NCBI RefSeq assembly: GCF_010093535.1
Contig: NW_022985163.1
Location: 2,488,817-2,552,816, forward strand
DNA from: Lindgomyces ingoldianus
Lineage: Eukaryota; Ascomycota; Dothideomycetes; Pleosporales; Lindgomycetaceae
DNA: 64,000 bases
Direction of reading: 5' to 3'
Every line of letters begins with the position of its first letter. Positions within the stretch are counted from its first letter, which is position 1. The position numbers and the translations under genes are program-made. Of this stretch, positions 42,923-56,514 are shown piece by piece. Below the pieces are notes generated by a model. That model had not been told where the DNA came from. It saw nothing but the letters and a program-made list of their open reading frames with translations, and made no database searches.

Positions 42923-45900
42923 AAAACGACCATCCGAGGTTCTCCAAATGTTGCAACCACCTTTCAACTCATTAACGCCATGATGCTGCAAGTCATCAAG
43001 CCCACATCCTCCATGTATCTCGCCCAAATTCCTGCGAATTCCTGCACCTCCCATGCCACATGAAGTGGCAGTCATGACTCGAAACCTGCATGTGCCTCCT
43101 GCAGAGGTCACGCTGCAGTGTGGAACAACTTAAATTCAACCAATGCTCAGCTCCCGCTAACGGCTTGAAGGTCTCTCGTATGACTATTAGCCATTCCCGT
43201 TGGCGTTGACAACTCTTCACTGCGCCTAGGATTTCTAATTTCTTGCTAATCGTATTCGTCCCCACTCCATGGTCTTGGCATTGCACACCCTCACGTGACC
43301 TGGTCAACTGAAATCTACTGTCTCTCTATATTTCTGATGGGTCAGATGCTCTTCCGAGGTCTATCTAGGCAATCACAGCACTGTGGCTGGTGGGTGGTGC
43401 ACCCTTTGAATCTGTCTGCGGAACCAGTTGCCGACGCACGGTGGATCCTCCAGAGGCATGACTCGTGATAGACACAGTAATGCCTTCCATAAGCCACCTT
43501 CAAGGAGAACCACGGTTGTCACTCGGGACCTTTTGCCTCCAATTTGTTGCTGGTACACGGGAATCCTGGCTCTGCCGAAATGTGTGATGAGTCAGTCCCA
43601 GCCAGTTCTACCGGAAGCTTTTGTCAGATTTGATTGCCAGGTGCAGCGAATACAAACCTTGGGAAGAACATTGGCCGTGGTTGAAGCTGGTTGATGCAGA
43701 TTCTCCCGAAGGAAAAATAATGTCATAGCTTACATAACAAATCTGCCATTGTCGCCAGGCCATCCTGCCGAATCGAATCGACTTCATGAGCTCCCTGCAG
43801 CACGGCACGGAGTTCCTACTGTGTACGATACAGCACGAATAGAAAGTTCGCGATCCTTGTAGGATTCACAACTGGGGTTTGATATCTTCGGATTGCTTCT
43901 CCGCGCTCGTTCCCTCCAATCACGGTGGTTGTCTCAAGTTCCGCTGCACTCCCCGAACAGCCATCACATTCTCAGGTCAAGCATCCTTTCTCTCTTTGCC
44001 AATCCCAAGGTAATCTGAACTGCCGAGACTCCTCTGAAATGACTCGTCTGGCACATCTGCCCAACATTAGTCTATTCGCATCCTCTGATCTTCAAGCTGG
44101 GAAGCTGCGCCGAATACTGGGCCTAAACGTTCTGTGAAATGGTCCCTCCACTTCTAGTACACACCCATACGGCGTGTTGAAGATTGAAGGCAGTTACACC
44201 TTGATGACATGCCCAGCGGGCCTCTCCTAAAATAAAGTTTGCCTACAAGCTTCGCTTCGCACTCTCCAGGATTCAACGCTGCCCTACCGCCATTTTGATC
44301 TTGAAAGGTCGATAGCGGCCTTCTCTCCGGATTTGCGGATCGATGGATGTGCAGCACTGATTCAGAACGTTTGGCTGCCCTTGCAAGCCAGTTTTGGGGC
44401 GGCATCGCTGGAGATTGCCGATCCTAAGGTGGAAACCTTGAACGCCTGATCGTCGAGAGGCTGAGCCTGATGGATTCTGGAATCATGGATTAGCCCCTTT
44501 GTCCACATAAAACGGCAGACCATTTTAATGTCTTCTTGGCATAAGCCTGTACAGAATCGGAGGGTCCAAGGTTGTGAAGCTTCATCAGGAATACTCCCAG
44601 GCAACCTACCTCTCGATTCAAGGTTGGCCGTTATTGAGATTCTTTTGAAGCAACCACCGTGCCTTCAACTGACTCGATTTGCAAACCTGCACATTAACTT
44701 ACTCGCGACACTGCTGCGACATCCATCCCACCAACTTCCATTTTTTAGTCGTTTCCTTTGCCGTGCTGTGACCACCAATCACGCCTCATGGCCACTTCCA
44801 GATCCAACACCCTAGAAAGTCTCACAGTCTCAAACAAGCTCCGTCGCGTCTCAACCACCTCTGGACGGCTGCCCCACGACAACCACTAATACCGTCATCA
44901 TCACAACTTTCCTCTCTTCTTAACCGTAAATAGCGGTGGTTAGAATTCCCATTGCGTGTGTGTCCGCGTGTGCAGAGCGCATGGCAACCACAAGGAGACT
45001 CCGCCGCACAGCAATGCGCAAGCCCTCTAACGTACGAATACATCGCTATTTCCATACGCAACGCAGCATTCTAAATTGCGCGTACCACATCTCACGGACC
45101 CTGCATAACACATCTGATCATTCCGCATTCACGTCTGTTCCAAAAAGGGAAAACGCCCTGGACCAAAGGGGAATATTGTAACGGCGATCCAGGTTTCTCT
45201 CCACCTTCCCGCTGTGCACCAAATTGCCCGCTTTAGCTAACGACAGGGCATCGAAACACTTGGCCACTTGAGTGATTTTCGCCACCCTAAGGCGTTCTGC
45301 CCTGCGTCGTCCTTTCCTGCGCTGTCCTGATGCCCAAAGATTGCATCCCCGAGGTTCTTTGCGGCCTATCATCTTCGAGGACGCACACACTGCTGTTTCT
45401 CATACGCACGCCGAAAAGGCCGCGGCAGCGAGGCACGCGGACCTAGGTGAGACAATTGTCTATCAAGATTTAAGTTCATACTTCGAGTTTTGTTAAGCAA
45501 CTCTTCAACCTTAGATCTCCATGCTTGCTTTTCGACGCGCTGAAATGCATGACGGCATCTACACACCCCTGCAGTGTGTGGAAAGACTCCATTGCAACCG
45601 AACGGGGAGAAACATAGCGAATAAGCACATTTCCAAGCACGTTCTCCCCCAGAAAAAAGCAACTGAGCAAAAAGATTACCCCACAAACTTTGCTTCCCCA
45701 AAGCTTGTATTCATAACCACCACCATAGCTCTACCTACCTACTTGAGAGACATACCTGCATGTATGCATCCCATCCAAAACGTCATACCGTTATCATTTT
45801 GAAACGCAACATTGAAAAGTAGAGCTACCACCCGCCCTATAACGCCTTTTTCTATACTCGCGCCTCCATCCGCCTTCTGCAAGCCTGAAACCATGGCGAC

Positions 45901-47853
45901 CAAACTTGAATGCAAGGTCACAGCTGTGAGTAAGATCGCTAAATAAGGATACCTTCAGAACCAAGAATATACCACCCACACAATGTATGACGCTACCCCA
46001 GTTGAGTCGAGATCAGATAGCCATCTATTACCATACCACAAAACCCCTGCTGGAAAAGAAGTAGAATCAAATCAGAGAACCAACCTCAAACAACACCCTA
46101 CCTTGCATCCCATGTCAATATTCCATCCATTTTGTATGCTATTGCCCCCCAATTTTTATCCTTAGGTTTACACTATCCAGAACGCCTCATAAGCGTGAGA
46201 GAACACGGTAAGGTCAAACAAACCACCTAGACATCCATACTGCATTTGATCAGAAACCGGAGGAAGGGCCGGATACCCTAAGATCCGGCTCCGATGTCAT
46301 CTTTGTCTACCGGAGGAACGCCCTTGGAAGCAGCAAAATGTTTCAACGGCTCGGCAAAGCCGCGCAGAGTCCCGAAACGAGGGTTCTACTCTTTTCCTTC
46401 ATTGCCACACATGCGTTATTCTTAGAACCATTCACGTCAAAAAGGGCAACCTCCGTTGACAGGTTGTAAGGAATCACTTTCGGTGTTATGTTACAAGACT
46501 AGAATACCGTCCAGGTTTATGGCGAATAAAGGATTCTGCCAAAGCTCGAGAATAGTGAGTATCTCAGGCAATGTCATCATCACTGTCTAAGTGGCAGTAC
46601 ACAGTTACCGACCATGAGAACTCGAAGAAAGGCTCCTGTGAGAAACATCCTGGGTTCTAAACCGGGAGGAGAAACTGGAAAAGGTGGCGCGAGATGCGGC
46701 ATGTAGGAACCCGTTGCGAATCCGGTGCGAATTGCGCGGCCCGAGCCTTAGGCATTTTGAGATGTGTATGTCAGTGATGTGTCAATAATAACAGCGAGCA
46801 AGGCCTTGACCTCGAGGTCGGAAGTAGAAGCCAACATCAAATCCCGACTCTTCTCCGCTCGGTCCGTGCGGGTTCCAAGGGCCGTCTGTTATCCGTGCTG
46901 CGAAGGTTTATAGATTGAAATACCTAGGTCCAAGCATTGGCCTTCTCTTGAATGCTGCCTTCCATTTGCTCGGCATATGGGTGACTTGTTGTGGATTGCA
47001 TCTCGTGTGGTGATACAAGCCTCATTTTCTTCCTCAGATCTGTCATCACTTTCCGTTGATCCCTGCCCCTGGTCTAGGCCTCATTCTGAACCTTAAATTC
47101 GGTCCTCAAACTGACTAAATCGAACGGACACTATTCCACAAACGGTGAATGTTGCTAAAAACTGCCGTTCGATGTTCTAGTCATGGCTCTAGAATGTCAG
47201 ACAGGTTTGCGCATGAAGTGACGGCTGGATCGAAAGGCCATGGATCCGGGTATGAATCGAGAGAGGTGTCGTGGATGGAATTCGCCGTCTCCCCCATGCC
47301 CAAGCTAATTCGAACCTCAGTCGAGGAATTTGCCGTCCCGCTTCTTGACCTTTTTGCACTTGGTACACCCACCCATGTTTGTCGTTCCTCAAACCTGACA
47401 CCCTTCTTGCATGGAATGGCACTCGCTTCAGACTGCTCTTACCGTGTTCCTTGAAACAGTTTCATATGTCGAACGAAAGAGCGAGTGTGAAAGAGCGAGT
47501 ACGAAACGCCAGTTGCCCAACCATAGATTCGCTCTTAATCTTTCCGCATCCTCGATACTCCCACTCTAGCAACGGCTGTCGAAACTGTCGAAACAGCCAC
47601 ACTTAATGCTTAATTGGCTTTCCAGAATCAGACTTCTGCGCTTACAAATAATTTGATAGCTTCCCCGAGAGCACCTTGATGTCCACGACCTTATTCCAAA
47701 TGATAGACGAAAATAGGGAGTGAATCCTTCGTTAGAAGAAGAGGTGAATTGTGTCCTCGTCGATTCCCTATATTCTCCGAAGAAAAGCCTAAGATCGGGC
47801 CCGAGCTACTGGCTCCAAAACACGTGCTCGATATGCAATGAGTTATAAAACTG

Positions 47854-50394
47854 TTAACCTGCATATCGACCACCACCGTGGTGACCATGAACATGGCCTA
47901 GGCCACCTCGGCCTGCTCCACTTTGGGAGCCTTGTGCATACATGCTTGCATGCCCCTGCATCTGGCTGGCTGTTTGCGTATCCTCTTGTTTGTACACCAT
48001 TGAAGGGTCTACGGGGAATCCTTGAACAGCAAATCGAGGGTCATATTGGCTGGGGTTTACACCGAGATGTTGACCCTGGATATGCGGGTGGGGATGGGAA
48101 GACTGTACTTGGACACCGCTGTGAGAATGTGCTTGAGGAGGGATCTGTGCACGTGTTTGACTTGGGGAGGGCTCATAAGGTCCGGGGGTTGCGGATTGGC
48201 TGGCTGGCGCGGAACCCGAAGAGTGCGTTGCGCTATGTGGAGCCGATGAATCGTAGAGGGAGAGGTCTTCCACACGCGAAGACGCGGCTTGAAGCAACGA
48301 GTGCTGCGCATTGATGGGCAGTTGGGCACCCGTTTGGGCAGCAAGCTGGCGGATCAACTCAGTGGATGGGTACGATGGTGAAGAGACTGGCGGCATTCCA
48401 GGCAGATCTTCATTGACGTTTGAAGGCACGGTTGCAAGTCCTCCGGGGGAGAGGGTGATTGTCGACGGGGGCAGAGCCTGAGGGATATTGAGAGACCGGG
48501 GAAGTGGAAGATTCGGGAGGACATCGGAGACCTTGGAGAGGAGAAGCGGTAGATAGCGGGTGTGCCCGCCGCGAAGGGTCGAGAAAAGAGTGAGGAATTG
48601 TGAAACGTAATCGCGGGGCCCGAGCGCGAATGTGTCCGGCGAGAAGGGTATGCAGGCGACGACATCGGTCAGGCAACAAGCGATATCGAACAGCTTTTCG
48701 ATCTGCAAGTTGGTCAGCCCAATTTCCGGATTGAGGTGAGGCTGTGTGCCAAGGATGGGAGTGGGCGCTCGGTTGAGGATGCTTGTTTGTAGGACTTCGA
48801 ACAAGGGGCAATGGTGAGGCCTGAGCTTGCGTATGAAGCAGGCTATGCATCTTTTCGTAGCGCCAAGGGTCCCAAACAAATGTTTGAGAGAGACATTGGA
48901 TGCGCGGGGCACAAGCGAGAAGGATGAAAGCAGGGGTTGCAACAATCAACTAGGGAAAGTGTGAGGATTGTGCATGAAAGTCTGAACAGAGCATGTTTGA
49001 GACAAGAGATTTTCAGTACTCACAAGCCCTACGCCATGCACCTCCATTGCTTGTTGTGAAAACTGATGCATCATGGAGAGCAAGTCTCGGGAGATTTCGA
49101 TGGGGTACTTGAATGTCATGGCAGTGTCCGATGTCATACTGCTCACTAAACCTTGGCTTACACAGAGCTGCCAAACCATAGTTCGCAGCCATTGCTGACT
49201 GATTCGTAAGTCGACCGCCTGAATTTCTGTGCACTCAAGAAAGGTTGGCAATGCTTCAGACAACTGAGTCTGCAGTTGGGTGATCCAGCTCGGATTCGCA
49301 TTCGTGCGCGATTTGTTCCATAGGCTGATGAAGGTGTCGTCAAAAGGTTTGTAGAGGTTGATCAGTAGATCAAGGCCAGATGCAATCGGACTATCTGAAG
49401 AAGATTCGTCCAACGAAGGTGTGTGAATGGTAGCGTACAGCGAAATGGGACGGTGCTTGTGAAGTGCGTGTGTCCTGTCCGAGAGTGAGCGGAAGTGACC
49501 AAGCAACTAAAAAAAGTGCAAAAATGGTCAGAACCATACCTTTCTGTGATTAAGAGTAACCAGTAGAGAACTCGTCGCCTGGAGATGTCGAGTGGGTCTG
49601 TCTTGTAGGTCTCTTCATCATGCATCCCAAGAAGTTGCGCCAGAGTCGTAGCTTCCCGAAGGAACGACCATGCCGTGTTATCTCTTCCTAGCCCGAAAAA
49701 GCAGCCATAATAGAGCCAGGATGTTAAAACAGAGTTGTGTGTTGGGTTTTCAAGGTAATCGAACCCTTTCCGGACACGGACAGACTCGTCGAGGAGCATA
49801 TGGCCTACGCTGACGTTGGACATCTGAGCCATTTCAGGACGCGGTAATAGATTGGGCGAAACTGTCATGTTCGATTGAATCATAACATAGGCACAAAGGG
49901 CTACAACCATGCAATATGCCTCCGTAGAGTGCTCCACATTTATAGATATTTCCTGGATGCGCTGGCGGTGAAGAATGGGTTGTGCCGGATACACGTTGAT
50001 AAAGAAGAACTCGATACAGCTCTCGATGAGTCCTGGGGGTAGCAACCCCGGAGTGCGAGAAAAAGTGGTGGAGAGGGTTCGTCCTTCGAAACCCAGCTCA
50101 GGTGAATATCCAGAGGATAGTTGGGACTGGCGTTGATTCTCGCGAAGCTCTGACAGCACCTTTGCCCGGCTTCCCTTGGGGCCTTTCTTCTGTGGGATGG
50201 CATTGTAAGTGCATGCAAGACCTGCTGAAACGCAGTTCTTGCATGGGTTGGTGCCCTCGCCGATACACTTGACTTTCCGTCGATGGCAGCTGTTGGAGAC
50301 GACATGAGCAAGCAGACATGGGAACACGAGCAGCTGGAATGACACACCTATCGCAGGCTCTTTTGACGGGAGTGGAGGTGACAGACGAAGACAT
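47854..50394 (-). CDS. Zn2Cys6 transcription factor with fungal-specific regulatory domain
   Basis: Four exons (50348-50394, 49540-50289, 49024-49474, 47854-48702) encode 698 residues. The zinc cluster spans the first intron: VKRACDSCHRRKVKC, a loop, then NPCKNCVSAGLACTY with six Cys. A basic linker QKKGPKGSRAKVLSELREN follows, like the linker after the cluster in maltose-activator-type regulators. The fungal-specific domain (PF04082 type) runs from about residue 110 to 330, with PILHRQRIQEISIN, SWLYYGCFFGLGRDNTAWSF and RRRVLYWLLLITER. The C-terminal 200 residues are rich in Gln, Ser, Pro and His, a likely activation region. The last intron is unusually long (321 nt). Its ends are supported by the join EVHGVGL/IEKLFDIACCLTDV. 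I cannot name targets; a sugar-utilisation role is only suggested by the linker. Confidence 0.85.
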
Positions 50395-52097
50395 GATGAA
50401 AAGTGGGGTCTGGGAGACACTGGTCGGCGCTCCCCTCAGAGAGAGGTAGTCTGTCTCCGAGAGGACTCGTAGGTAATAATGGAGATGGAGGCATGCTTTG
50501 TGAAAGGTCGGGAGTCTTTTTGCATGCTTGTGTCATTGTGCTGGAGAGAACGCCCACTCGCAACCTGACTGAACCTGGACGACTGCCAGGCCAAGCCACA
50601 CTGCAGCCGCATTAGAGCCATTAGAGCAACGCTAGCATCTCCCGTTGGGCCTGCCAGGATGCGCCAGGACAAGGGCAGTAAACAGATGAGCCAATGGAAG
50701 ACACGGGAGATAGCCCCAGGGTCTCTGAGTCCATGGTCCCAGGAACGAGCTGCAGCGAGGCGTGCTAGGAACGAAGGGAAAACGCTCACCACACACTTTA
50801 CAGGCGTCTGCCCGGGTAATCGCTGAGCTAGAACGGGCCTGACAGCATCGGCGGGCTGGCCAGAAAGTTGAGGAAGACTGGAGGGTCGGGCGAGCGCCGG
50901 CGGCCTTCGCAGTGCTCCCAGGAGTGCGGTATGCTAAGGCGACTGTCTGACTAGCCGACAATCTCCCGGCCTGAGAGGCACGCTAGACCAATGCTGCGCA
51001 ACGGGAAGGTCGGAGGGTGTTCGCAGTCGATGAGGGTAGGTTAGCCGGGATGAAGAGGTGAGGGTGACAGCGATTGTAACGACTCGAGACGTCGCTTCAT
51101 TGATTTCCCTGCGCCGTGGTCCATATGGCCGTGCCGTCTCTTGCGGATGAACGGGGCCAGGAGCCCACAACGCCGATGTCTGTTTGAAGGCCGTTCCCTG
51201 TCATTATTGGCGAAGCATCGCGCGGCATTCTCCGACTGCGATGAACTGCTGTCGTCATTGTGGCCTGCGCGGAGGCCCCTGCGTTGTGGCGGCAGTGGTC
51301 GAGGGCGAGGAAGGGGGAAACGCGCCTGCAGGGTTGGAACGACGTTTGAGAAGTTTAAAGGGACCCTTGGACGGGCATTTATCGAAAAGGTTGCATCGTC
51401 CCGCGCCTCTTCCGTCACCGGATGAGCAACGACGTTTTCCCGGTGAGAACAGCGTGAGTTTGAGTGCCGAGACAGGAGTTGGCTCAGAAGTTAGAACCCC
51501 AGAGGAGGCGCTGCTCGTTTATAACCTCGACGTTCGCTCTCGAAGGCCCTTCTGCGGGCATATCTGGTGATGGTGCCCTTGAGGGTCCCCGAGAATGGAG
51601 CCGATATGGCTGGAAATTCAGCCCACAATGATTGCTCTTACGAATGAGCGCGCGAGTACGCATGCTAGAGTCTGTAATGTGACATCCACCGACATCTTAG
51701 CATGATCAGCTAGTTACGCCAGAGGATGTAGCTGTGCATTCGCGAAAACGAACCCGAGGAATTCATGCATTTAATTATTGCTGATGCATGTTCGGGCCTC
51801 GGGAATATCTTATGAAATCTGTGGTACCAGCATCGCCAAGGAATTCACCGATCACGGATGCAAGTCACAGGGCCTACAAATTGACGGCACCAGAATGTAT
51901 ATAAAGCAATATGAGCACCTAACTCAACAGTATTCATACAATGACAGCTGAGGATCCCCGTTCGCCATTGAACTCGCCTCTAACGCCGTGTCCTTGCCAC
52001 CAAGTACTTACCAGCCCTGTCATCCGAGAGAAATGCGTAATCATCATCATACCTTGAAACCCCGGGAAATGCCAACCTGCCCCTATCTTCACAGCTA
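50395..52097. promoter_or_regulatory. Upstream region of the Zn2Cys6 gene and trailer of the b561 gene
   Basis: A 1.7-kb gap. The first kilobase is fairly GC-rich, as expected for a regulated promoter. The 51.6-52.1 kb part is AT-richer trailer sequence. Overlapping frames of 70-128 codons at 50400-51570 lie on both strands and lack conserved features. Confidence 0.45.
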
Positions 52098-54524
52098 TCA
52101 TGAAAACTCTACTCGACTACCACCCATCCGTGCCTGCTTTGCTTGAGCCCTCTCAGCCCTCCGTCGTCTCCTATTAGAATCATAGTTGCTCACGTCAGTT
52201 TCCGTTCCATACATATTGGTGCTGGGTGGGCTAGCCAGTCCACTTCCAGCCGCGGCGGGAATTGGGGGAGGCGGAGGTAGTGGGATATGTTGAGCAGGAA
52301 CAGGTGGCGGACCTGGGGGTGGACCAGGTATTGTTGGCTCAGGCATTGGAATTGGTGCTGCAGATGACGATGGCCCCTGTTGCGCTTGAGCAGCCTCCAT
52401 CGCTTCCGCCCTCCGCCAGCGCTCGTTGTCGAGATTGCTGAGCGAGCTGACGCTGCCATTTCTATTCCTTCGTTGGCGATCTCTTCTCCTTGCCTCACGC
52501 TCGGCCGCTGCCTCTTCCTCATTGAGCCTGCGAAGTGTTACGTGCCGGCCATCATTGTGCATCTTAACTTTGACAGACACTGGGGGTGATGCAACACTGC
52601 CCTCACGACTGCTACGTTGTCGACTGGTATCCCTCCTTGACGGTGAGCCAGCAGATGCTGCGGCCGCTGCCACTCCACCAGCAAGGGCTGCGGAGGCTCC
52701 CGCACGGTGTCGACGGACGTGACCTATATCTGAGGTTGAGTCATGCAGAATTCCATGAGGATCCGGCGGTGCCGGCGGCATGGGGATAGTAGATGGTCCT
52801 GCCGTAGTGGTTTCCACGTTCGTGACGTTTGTTGTGCTTCTCGGCGGTGGAGGAATGTTGTGCCGAGACAAGGCTGGCGTGGTGCCCGAAATCTCATCCT
52901 CCGAAAGGATGGTCGATGGAGGTCGATTTCTCCTTGGCGGCGCCATTCCGTCTCCAGTGTACTTCCGTCGCTGGCTGTTCGCACGAGCCATCCGCTCCTC
53001 TTCGATATCTTGTGTCCGTATCGCCTCCACATGGGCATCTTCTTTGCGGTTTCTTCGCTTGCTCCATTGGTGCTTGAGGAAACCGGCGACACCTAACGCC
53101 GCTATTCCATTCCGGACGCCATGCGACTCTTTGTGCCGTGTCGCGTGCTCATCGCTGAAGCTCGTCCGGCTGTCGAACGAATCAATTGAGTCACCACTTC
53201 GTCTTGCACTTTGGCCATGGCGCAGAGGAGTACCAGCTACGGCTGCTGCTTGAGCTGCTTCTCTCTCCTCGACTCGGCGCCACCGATCATTCGCTGGTGA
53301 CGCAGGGGCTCTCCCTTCTTCTAGTCGGCTAAGATCTGTCTGGGTGACCTCTGAAGGTCCAATTGGCCGTGTATAGCTGACATCACTCCCCGACTCGGTT
53401 GGGGTGTGCTTCTTGCGGTTGAAAATGGACCTGACGGCCATAATGCCACCAGCCGCAGCCGCAGCGCCAAAGAGCCGGTCTTTCCAAGAGCGTCCTCTTC
53501 GGCCGTCATCAGTATACTTTTCGTCGTCGACATACGAGTCGGAATGATGAGAGCTATGTCGAGAACTGATGACTTCTTGTCTACTTCCATTGTGCCGTCT
53601 ACGACTCCTGCTTCGAGAACGTCGTCTTAATGCGGCTAAACCTGCTCCGGCTGCTCCGGCTGCTGCAAGGGCTCCCAGGCCGTGACCTCTATGGCTTCTT
53701 CGGCTGCTTCCCGTGCGTTCAGTGATGTAAGTCCCGCGGTCATCGAAGCCTATGTCGGGTTGATTGATATATGTCAAAATGAAGTAGAAAACTAGAATGG
53801 CAAAACCCCAGAGAGCGTACAAGATGAAAAGCACTTTTGGTGAACCATACAAAGTTAACCCAAGGGCTACTTGTATGACACCAAGAAGCGCAATTGCTCT
53901 TCCAAACCATTGATGAAGCTGCAACAAAGTTAGTGATTATTTTGGAAGCAGCCCTTTAACTTACCATCAATTTGAGAGGCATCCTAAATCGTTCCTTGCC
54001 CTTTTCTCTCCGGTGTATTACACACCCTCCAAATGCTTGCACCAAAATCATAGTATAAAGAGCAACTCCAATGCCGTGGTGAGGATTTGTCAGGGATCTC
54101 TTAGAGCCTACTGCTTGGAAACCGAGAATGAAGACGGCCGTCGATAATAGGACTGTCAAGATCTGAAGCCAAATATGAATTCGCAATGCCATGCGCGGGT
54201 TCCGGTGATAGAAGCCGGCTATCAGAATGGCGGCGGGCACGACCACGAGGAAAGTTATTGCGGCTACAATGCCGTGGCCTTTGATGACGCTGCGGTAGCC
54301 GACCATATTTCGAAATCGATTGCCCATGCCTACAAAGTCAGCTGGTATATCCAAACTTGCCATGTAAATAGGGCTGTACCATTATATTGAGTTGTCGCAA
54401 GATTGAAACCTTGTAAGTTCGGCAGCAAAAAGGTGTTCCTCTGCGAGTCCCAAGTGCCGTCACCCACATACATGGTGTCGGACGAGTAGACACTACTCCC
54501 AGGCGGCGAGAGATTATGCGACAT
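52098..54524 (-). CDS. Cytochrome b561-type membrane protein with long disordered tail
   Basis: Three exons (54380-54524, 53965-54329, 52098-53918) encode 776 residues. After a polar N-terminus of about 50 residues come about six membrane segments up to residue 235 (VAAITFLVVVPAAILIAGFY, LQILTVLLSTAVFILGF, GVALYTMILVQAFGG, LLGVIQVALGLTLYG, VLFILYALWGFAILVFYFIL). Histidines in KGHGIV, LRIHIWLQ, NPHHGIGV and LHQWFGR sit at helix ends, as for the two b-type haems of the b561 family, which moves electrons across membranes. The remaining 540 residues form an Arg/Ser-rich, Ala-rich and Pro-rich tail without known domains. The third exon's acceptor was set by restoring the LHQWFGR histidine. I infer a ferric-reductase-like redox role. 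The tail is the odd part. Confidence 0.82.
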
Positions 54525-55406
54525 TGCGGGGGGCCGTCCCGAGTTCGATTAGGAATGTGTAGGTAAGGGTCGAGGTAGGAGCTACTACGGACTCGAGTCC
54601 GCGACCAAATGAATGTCGAAAATGGATAAAAGGGTATCGCAAGGGTGAAAACAAACTCAAAAGTGAAGATACGCAGATTCGTGACGTCGTGCCAGATATA
54701 ACAACAGCTTCTCTGTCCCGCTGTCAGGCTTGAATGTGTTGGCAGCGGTCGAGGCCTGGGTCGTGGAGCATGCCCGACGGGGCGGACAGCTCGATGGAGT
54801 ACGTCAGTCTTGTCACTGTGTTATTCGACGTTGGTAGGGCAAGATTTGTGCGAATATTTGAACGGGGACAGTGTATTTGGAGAGCGAGAGGGATTTCGAC
54901 AGGCCGTGGATGAGCACACACAAGGTTCTGCCGCTAAGGTGGAGCCACTGTTTACCCCACCTGACTGGGCAACCATTCTAACCTGTGCATGCACCGCCAC
55001 ACCGCCACACTGCCACCATTCACCCAATCAACAGCTGGATGCATGAGTTCAGCTGATGTGTTCCCTGCATCCTGCTGCAGCTGCATGTCCACAGCTCAAT
55101 CGCTGCATTTGAGGTGAGCCCCTGCAAAATGCATGGGCAGGCCTAGATCATTTTGCCGCGTTGCATTCCATACACCGCAAACTCGTCTGAATAGCAGAAC
55201 GCAGGTGAACACAGGCAGGGCAGGACGCACACAGTGGATGGTTTCCACCAAACTCTTTTCACACATTGTCAATACATTCCTCATTGCCAAAACCCATGGT
55301 ATCCTGATTACAGAGACCGCCTTGTCCAAACTCCAAAGCCTATTAAAACGTGCAATCCCAATCCAATTCGTCAAAGCTCGTGATGGCTGAAGTTTCCATA
55401 GCAGGT
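54525..55406. other. Promoter of the b561 gene and trailer of sos7
   Basis: No gene supported. A plus/minus pair of overlapping frames near 54810-55046 has no conserved features. Confidence 0.5.
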
Positions 55407-56312
55407 TTAGTTCCCAACCTCCAGCATCTCCTTCAGCGCCTTCTCAGAAGCCCTTAGCCACCGCCCTCTCTCCTCGAGTTCATCTCCAATCCCACCTCCT
55501 TCCTCTCTTCTACGCCTTGCCTCCTTAGCTGCTGCAACCGTACCCTGCTTTTGTGTCTCCAGGGGCTTGAGCTCCCGCTCCAACTTCTCCAACTCGCGGG
55601 ACTTGCTCGGTAGAGCAGACTGTAGCTTCAAGAGTTGTGCGTTCACGGCAGCAAGCTCCGACTCCCGTGTCTGCAGAAGCCTTGTCGTCTCAGGCAAAGG
55701 TAATGCCAATTCTGGGTTGTTCGATGCCGGAGTCTGCTCTCGCTTAAGCTTCTCAATGGTCGCTTCCAGGCTCTGGATTTCTGTAGGTAGAGACTCGAGC
55801 TGTGCTGTGCGTAGTTGTATCCCCTCATATCGAAGCGCCAGTTGTCTGCCCTTATCCTCGAGTTGTTTGAGCACTTCGGCGATCTCCAGCTTGCGCTCTT
55901 TCAGTTCCGCTTTGAGTGCCAGGATTTCCTTCTCCTTCTCGTCATTTTCGGAACCTTCTACTAGGCGCGGTGGATTGTCCGTAATGCTCCGTAAGAATTT
56001 CTCTTTCGTGACCTGCTCGACATAGCTGAATCGCAGCTTACTGAACAGTTCCTACAACATGTGTTAGCTAAACTCCACCAAGAAATTTAGGGGTGTAGAG
56101 ACCTTGTAGTGCACCAGATCTGCTTCCAGCGCCGCGGGATGCGTGTCGCCATTCTGCTCGCTGTCATCGGAAACTGCGGAATTGCGCTTCTGGGCCGACT
56201 GTGGAAGATCTTTGGGAGACAGTGTTTCCGCAATCGCAAGGAGTTTGAGTGCCTTGGATTTCTGCAGCTGCTCGAGTGCAGACGAAGGGGTTGTTGCATT
56301 TTTGGGAGCCAT
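55407..56312 (-). CDS. sos7: Kinetochore protein Sos7
   Basis: Two exons (56103-56312, 55407-56051) encode 284 residues. The 51-nt intron has an unusual GTCTCT donor. It joins LVHYK to ELFSKLRFSYVEQVTKEKFL, the conserved signature of fungal Sos7. The rest, about residues 100-265, is a long coiled coil (LKAELKERKLEIAEVLKQLE and similar heptads). Sos7 partners with Spc7/KNL1 in the outer kinetochore and is needed for chromosome segregation. The start ATG at 56312 is the first in frame. The gene shares a 202-bp divergent promoter with the RS-rich protein gene. Confidence 0.85.
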
Positions 56313-56514
56313 TGTGGTGTTAAATCATTCTGATCAATTGTGGGGAGCGCAGTTTGTTTACCAAGGTTGGGGGGCGCGACCACACTGCCACCACCGCCAC
56401 TATCCTGCCTGATCGGGGCTAGTGCTAAGACCGACTCGCGCTAACTTTCACATTCACTTGTGAACGTGCACGCCCCCCGCTACGAACACACCACATGCCG
56501 CAGCACATAACACC
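56313..56514. promoter_or_regulatory. Compact bidirectional promoter (sos7 / RS-rich protein)
   Basis: Only 202 bp separate the two divergent ATGs, so core promoter elements are probably shared. No TATA box is evident. Confidence 0.6.

Larger units (their letters stand above)
40773..47853. other. 7-kb gene desert
   Basis: No complete gene was found over 7 kb. Every frame is below about 110 codons, overlaps frames on the other strand, and lacks conserved motifs. Near the middle are an inverted repeat and a transposase remnant. The rest (43.0-47.8 kb) has near-balanced base composition rather than the extreme AT-richness of heavily RIP-mutated DNA, so it may include long untranslated or non-coding transcripts or regulatory DNA for the Zn2Cys6 gene's 3' side. 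Confidence 0.5.
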
